The notes under the pieces: model-generated
What the model was told of the DNA's origin: nothing
Databases searched by the model: none
Seen by the model: the letters and a program-made list of their open reading frames with translations, nothing else
Source: Clostridiales bacterium
GTDB taxonomy: Bacteria; Bacillota_A; Clostridia; Christensenellales; Aristaeellaceae
DNA: 8,176 nt
Reading direction: 5' to 3'
Assembly (NCBI GenBank): GCA_012514855.1
Contig: JAAYZL010000225.1
Coordinates: 1-8,176 of the forward strand
Position numbers and translations under genes: made by a program
In this document: positions 6,539 to 8,176 of the stretch, one piece after another
Layout of the letters: every line of letters begins with the position of its first letter
Numbering within the stretch: position 1 is the stretch's first letter

Positions 6539-6581
6539 CCCTCTTTCTGATGTTTCTTGCGAAATTATACCAGAAAGAGGG
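6539..6581 (-). repeat. 11-bp perfect inverted repeat bracketing the mtlD -10 box and start site
   Basis: CCCTCTTTCTG (6539-6549) and CAGAAAGAGGG (6571-6581) are perfect inverted arms with a 21-bp spacer. On the minus strand the upstream arm lies between the -35 and -10 boxes, the spacer holds the -10 and start site, and the downstream arm contains the mtlD Shine-Dalgarno GAGG. As DNA it could be a paired operator. As RNA it can form only in transcripts reading in from upstream, where it would hide the Shine-Dalgarno. Confidence 0.65.
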
Positions 6582-6592
6582 GCGGATTGCAG
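6564..6592 (-). promoter_or_regulatory. Extended -10 promoter of mtlD
   Basis: A consensus TATAAT (6569-6564) is preceded by TGG (6572-6570), giving TGGTATAAT. A weak -35, CTGCAA (6592-6587), sits 17 bp upstream. Transcription would start near 6557, leaving a leader of about 26 nt. The perfect -10 in GC-rich surroundings makes this the clearest promoter in the window. Confidence 0.75.
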
Positions 6593-6621
6593 TGCTTTTG
6601 AAGTTAAATGGCCCGATGGGT

Positions 6622-8176
6622 TCAGAGCTCCAGCGGCATCGGAAGCTCCAGGAGCCGCCGGCACGCGTCGAGCCCCTTCAGCATGTCCGGCAGCGCCCGG
6701 AGCGCCTCGAGCGGCGCGCGGGAGAGTATCGGCGGCAGCGCCCGCTGCGAAAGCGCCAGGTCGAGCGCCTGCATCGGCGTGTGCTCGCAGAACATCGGCG
6801 TGACGGCCGCGCAGAAGGCCCACGTCGCGTCGAGCGTCCGGCGCGACAGCAGCACGCCGTACTCCGAGAGCGCGCGCCGGAGCTCGGCCATGCGGCCCGC
6901 GACCTCCTCCGAGATCGACTCCGGCCGCGGGTGGAAGATCCTCGAAATCGCCTCGCGCGAGGCGGCGCGCTCCGGCTCGCGCGCGACGCAGCCCTGCGGC
7001 GCCCACGGGCCGTCCGCGCTCTCGGGCGGCACGCGCAGCAAAAACGCGCGGTCGACCAAAGCCGCCGGCAGCGGGTTCAGCGCGTCCTCGACGACCGCGA
7101 ACGCGCGCAGCGGGCCCTCGCCGGCGAACTCGGCCTCGAGCCGGGACAATACCGCCTGCGCGCGCAGCTCGTGAAACGGCGCGTTCGCCTGATCGAGCAG
7201 CAGCAACCCCGGCGCGAGCGCGCCCGCGTCGGCCATCAGCGCCTCGAGCCGGTCGTCCGCGTCCGGCAGCCCCTCGGCCAGCGGGACCGCGTGGAAGCGC
7301 CCGCACGCCTTGAGCCCCAGCGCGCCCGCGAGCACGTGCGCCACCTCGCCCTTCGCCGCGAACGGCGCGCCGAAAAGAACCGTGACCGGCGAAAGCGCGA
7401 AGCAGGCCAGCAGATTGACCGCCTGATCGTGCGTGAGCGGCATGCCGGACGCGTCGAAATACGTGCGCACGTCGGAGAGCAGCTCCCCGTAGGTCGGCTC
7501 GCTCAATTGCGGACTCGACCGCGGCCGGCCGCCGGGGTGCGCGCGCAGGAATTTGACGGCGCGGCTCTCGAGGGCGCGCGCGAACAGCCGGCGCTCGACC
7601 TCGGAAAACAGCTCCTCGGCCTCGGTCGCGGCCGCGCGCGCGCCGATCGCGCGCTCTTCGAATTCGTCGATCTCGGCGACGACCCTGTTGAGCTTCCGCT
7701 CGCCCTCGGCCAGCTCCCGCGCGTGCTCGCGCTTGATCTCGTCGAGAAGCTGCGCGCGCACTTCCTCGCGGCGCTCGTCGAGCGCGGTCAGCTCGTTCAG
7801 CAGCCGGAGCCTCTGCGCCTCGAGCTCGTTCAACTGCCGGGCGCAGCCCTCGTCCGCGCCCGCGAGCGAGCTCCGGCGGAGTATGCCCCCAAAGTCGTCG
7901 AGGGATGAAAGCGCTTCCACAAGCGGCGCGCGCGCCTCCTCCATGCGCCAGGCGAGCTTGAGCGCCGAAACCGCGCGCTCGACCGGGCTCTCGACCGGCG
8001 TCGCCATCGCCGAGGTCGGAACCGGGTGGCCGAGCTGGTCGATCCGCGAGCGCCGCCACTTGTCGTCGATGATCTCCTGCAGGCTCCGGCTTCGCCTGGG
8101 GTTCAGCCCCGTCTGCGCGGCCACGGACTGCTCGCGCGGGCTCAACCGGGACATCCGGCTGAACGGCGCCGCTCCC
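6622..8176 (-). CDS. Coiled-coil protein with degenerate McrB-like AAA+ domain, 5' partial
   Basis: I cannot assign a function. The frame is open to the window edge. An ATG at 8154 would give 510 residues but has no Shine-Dalgarno, so the gene probably starts outside. Numbered from that Met, residues about 104-192 are a charged Glu/Arg/Leu-rich coiled coil. Residues about 240-475 resemble the McrB-type AAA+ domain: LTHDQAVNLLACF (240-252), a P-loop position GAPFAAKGE (262-270), a Walker B position LLLLDQAN (317-324), a sensor region followed by NPLPAALVDRA (360-370), and ALDLALSQRALP (463-474). Key catalytic groups are missing: the P-loop lacks the GTGK[ST] pattern, and the Walker B Glu is Gln322. 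It may therefore be a non-hydrolysing structural or regulatory relative. No McrC or nuclease gene is visible. It precedes mtlD by 90 bp with no terminator, but its role seems unrelated. Confidence 0.7.
   Translation of the reverse strand, partial: GAAPFSRMSRLSPREQSVAAQTGLNPRRSRSLQEIIDDKWRRSRIDQLGHPVPTSAMATPVESPVERAVSALKLAWRMEEARAPLVEALSSLDDFGGILRRSSLAGADEGCARQLNELEAQRLRLLNELTALDERREEVRAQLLDEIKREHARELAEGERKLNRVVAEIDEFEERAIGARAAATEAEELFSEVERRLFARALESRAVKFLRAHPGGRPRSSPQLSEPTYGELLSDVRTYFDASGMPLTHDQAVNLLACFALSPVTVLFGAPFAAKGEVAHVLAGALGLKACGRFHAVPLAEGLPDADDRLEALMADAGALAPGLLLLDQANAPFHELRAQAVLSRLEAEFAGEGPLRAFAVVEDALNPLPAALVDRAFLLRVPPESADGPWAPQGCVAREPERAASREAISRIFHPRPESISEEVAGRMAELRRALSEYGVLLSRRTLDATWAFCAAVTPMFCEHTPMQALDLALSQRALPPILSRAPLEALRALPDMLKGLDACRRLLELPMPLEL

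Noticed and set aside
6585..6600. Possible copy of the chvE half-site near the mtlD -35 box (GGATTGCAGTGC)
   Set aside because: The shared core GATTG with nearby TGC is too short and differently spaced compared with the TGCARGAT motif. It is not enough to claim shared regulation.
4336..7908. Very long plus-strand open frame of 1190 codons
   Set aside because: It is antisense to three well-supported genes. Its composition is dominated by Arg, Ala, Asp, His and Val, as expected for the shadow frame of GC-rich coding DNA.
4442..8059. Long minus-strand open frame of 1205 codons
   Set aside because: It runs across mtlD, the regulator and the McrB-like gene in another frame, is Arg/Ala/Gly-rich and shows no domain. 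The known families lie in the other frames.
1..8176. CRISPR array, tRNA, rRNA or transposase gene
   Set aside because: No regularly spaced direct repeats, no cloverleaf-like sequence and no transposase-like protein were seen on either strand.

Overview
The window is a GC-rich stretch of a bacterial chromosome. All five genes that I accept are on the minus strand. It reads as a sugar-uptake and polyol-metabolism locus with one unrelated protein at the right edge. The organism cannot be named from this sequence. Strong Shine-Dalgarno sites (AAGGAGG, GGAGG), a TTG start and two extended -10 promoters (TGnTATAAT type) would suit a GC-rich Firmicute (Clostridia-type) or another anaerobe. The exported binding protein has several cysteines but no lipobox, which is unusual for a monoderm, so the phylum stays open.

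Layout in the direction of transcription, from high to low coordinates. (1) 6622-8176 is a 5'-truncated gene for a coiled-coil protein with a decayed McrB-like AAA+ domain. (2) 6532-6621 is a short intergenic region with an extended -10 promoter, overlapped by an 11-bp perfect inverted repeat whose downstream arm carries the Shine-Dalgarno of the next gene. (3) 5383-6531 is mtlD (mannitol-1-phosphate 5-dehydrogenase). It is followed 15 bp later by (4) 4378-5367, a LacI-family regulator with a TTG start; the two look like one operon. (5) 4212-4377 is an AT-richer control region with an imperfect 41-bp dyad, a 9+7+9 bp inverted repeat over the -35 box, and a good extended -10 promoter. (6) 3120-4211 is a ChvE-type sugar-binding protein. 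(7) 2930-3119 is a gap holding two stem-loops, one with a cUUCGg tetraloop. (8) 1382-2929 is the double ATPase GguA/MmsA. (9) 193-1389 is the permease GguB/MmsB, overlapping the ATPase gene by 8 bp. (10) 1-192 is non-coding and full of nested inverted repeats.

How the parts may work together: ChvE, GguA and GguB form a complete CUT2-type monosaccharide ABC importer. The LacI-family protein encoded just upstream is the obvious candidate to control it, and possibly mtlD as well. MtlD interconverts mannitol 1-phosphate and fructose 6-phosphate, so this locus pairs a phospho-polyol enzyme with an ABC importer and shows no PTS gene or kinase. The features most worth checking are the promoter/SD inverted repeat before mtlD, the operator-like array before chvE, and the apparently ATPase-dead McrB-like protein.
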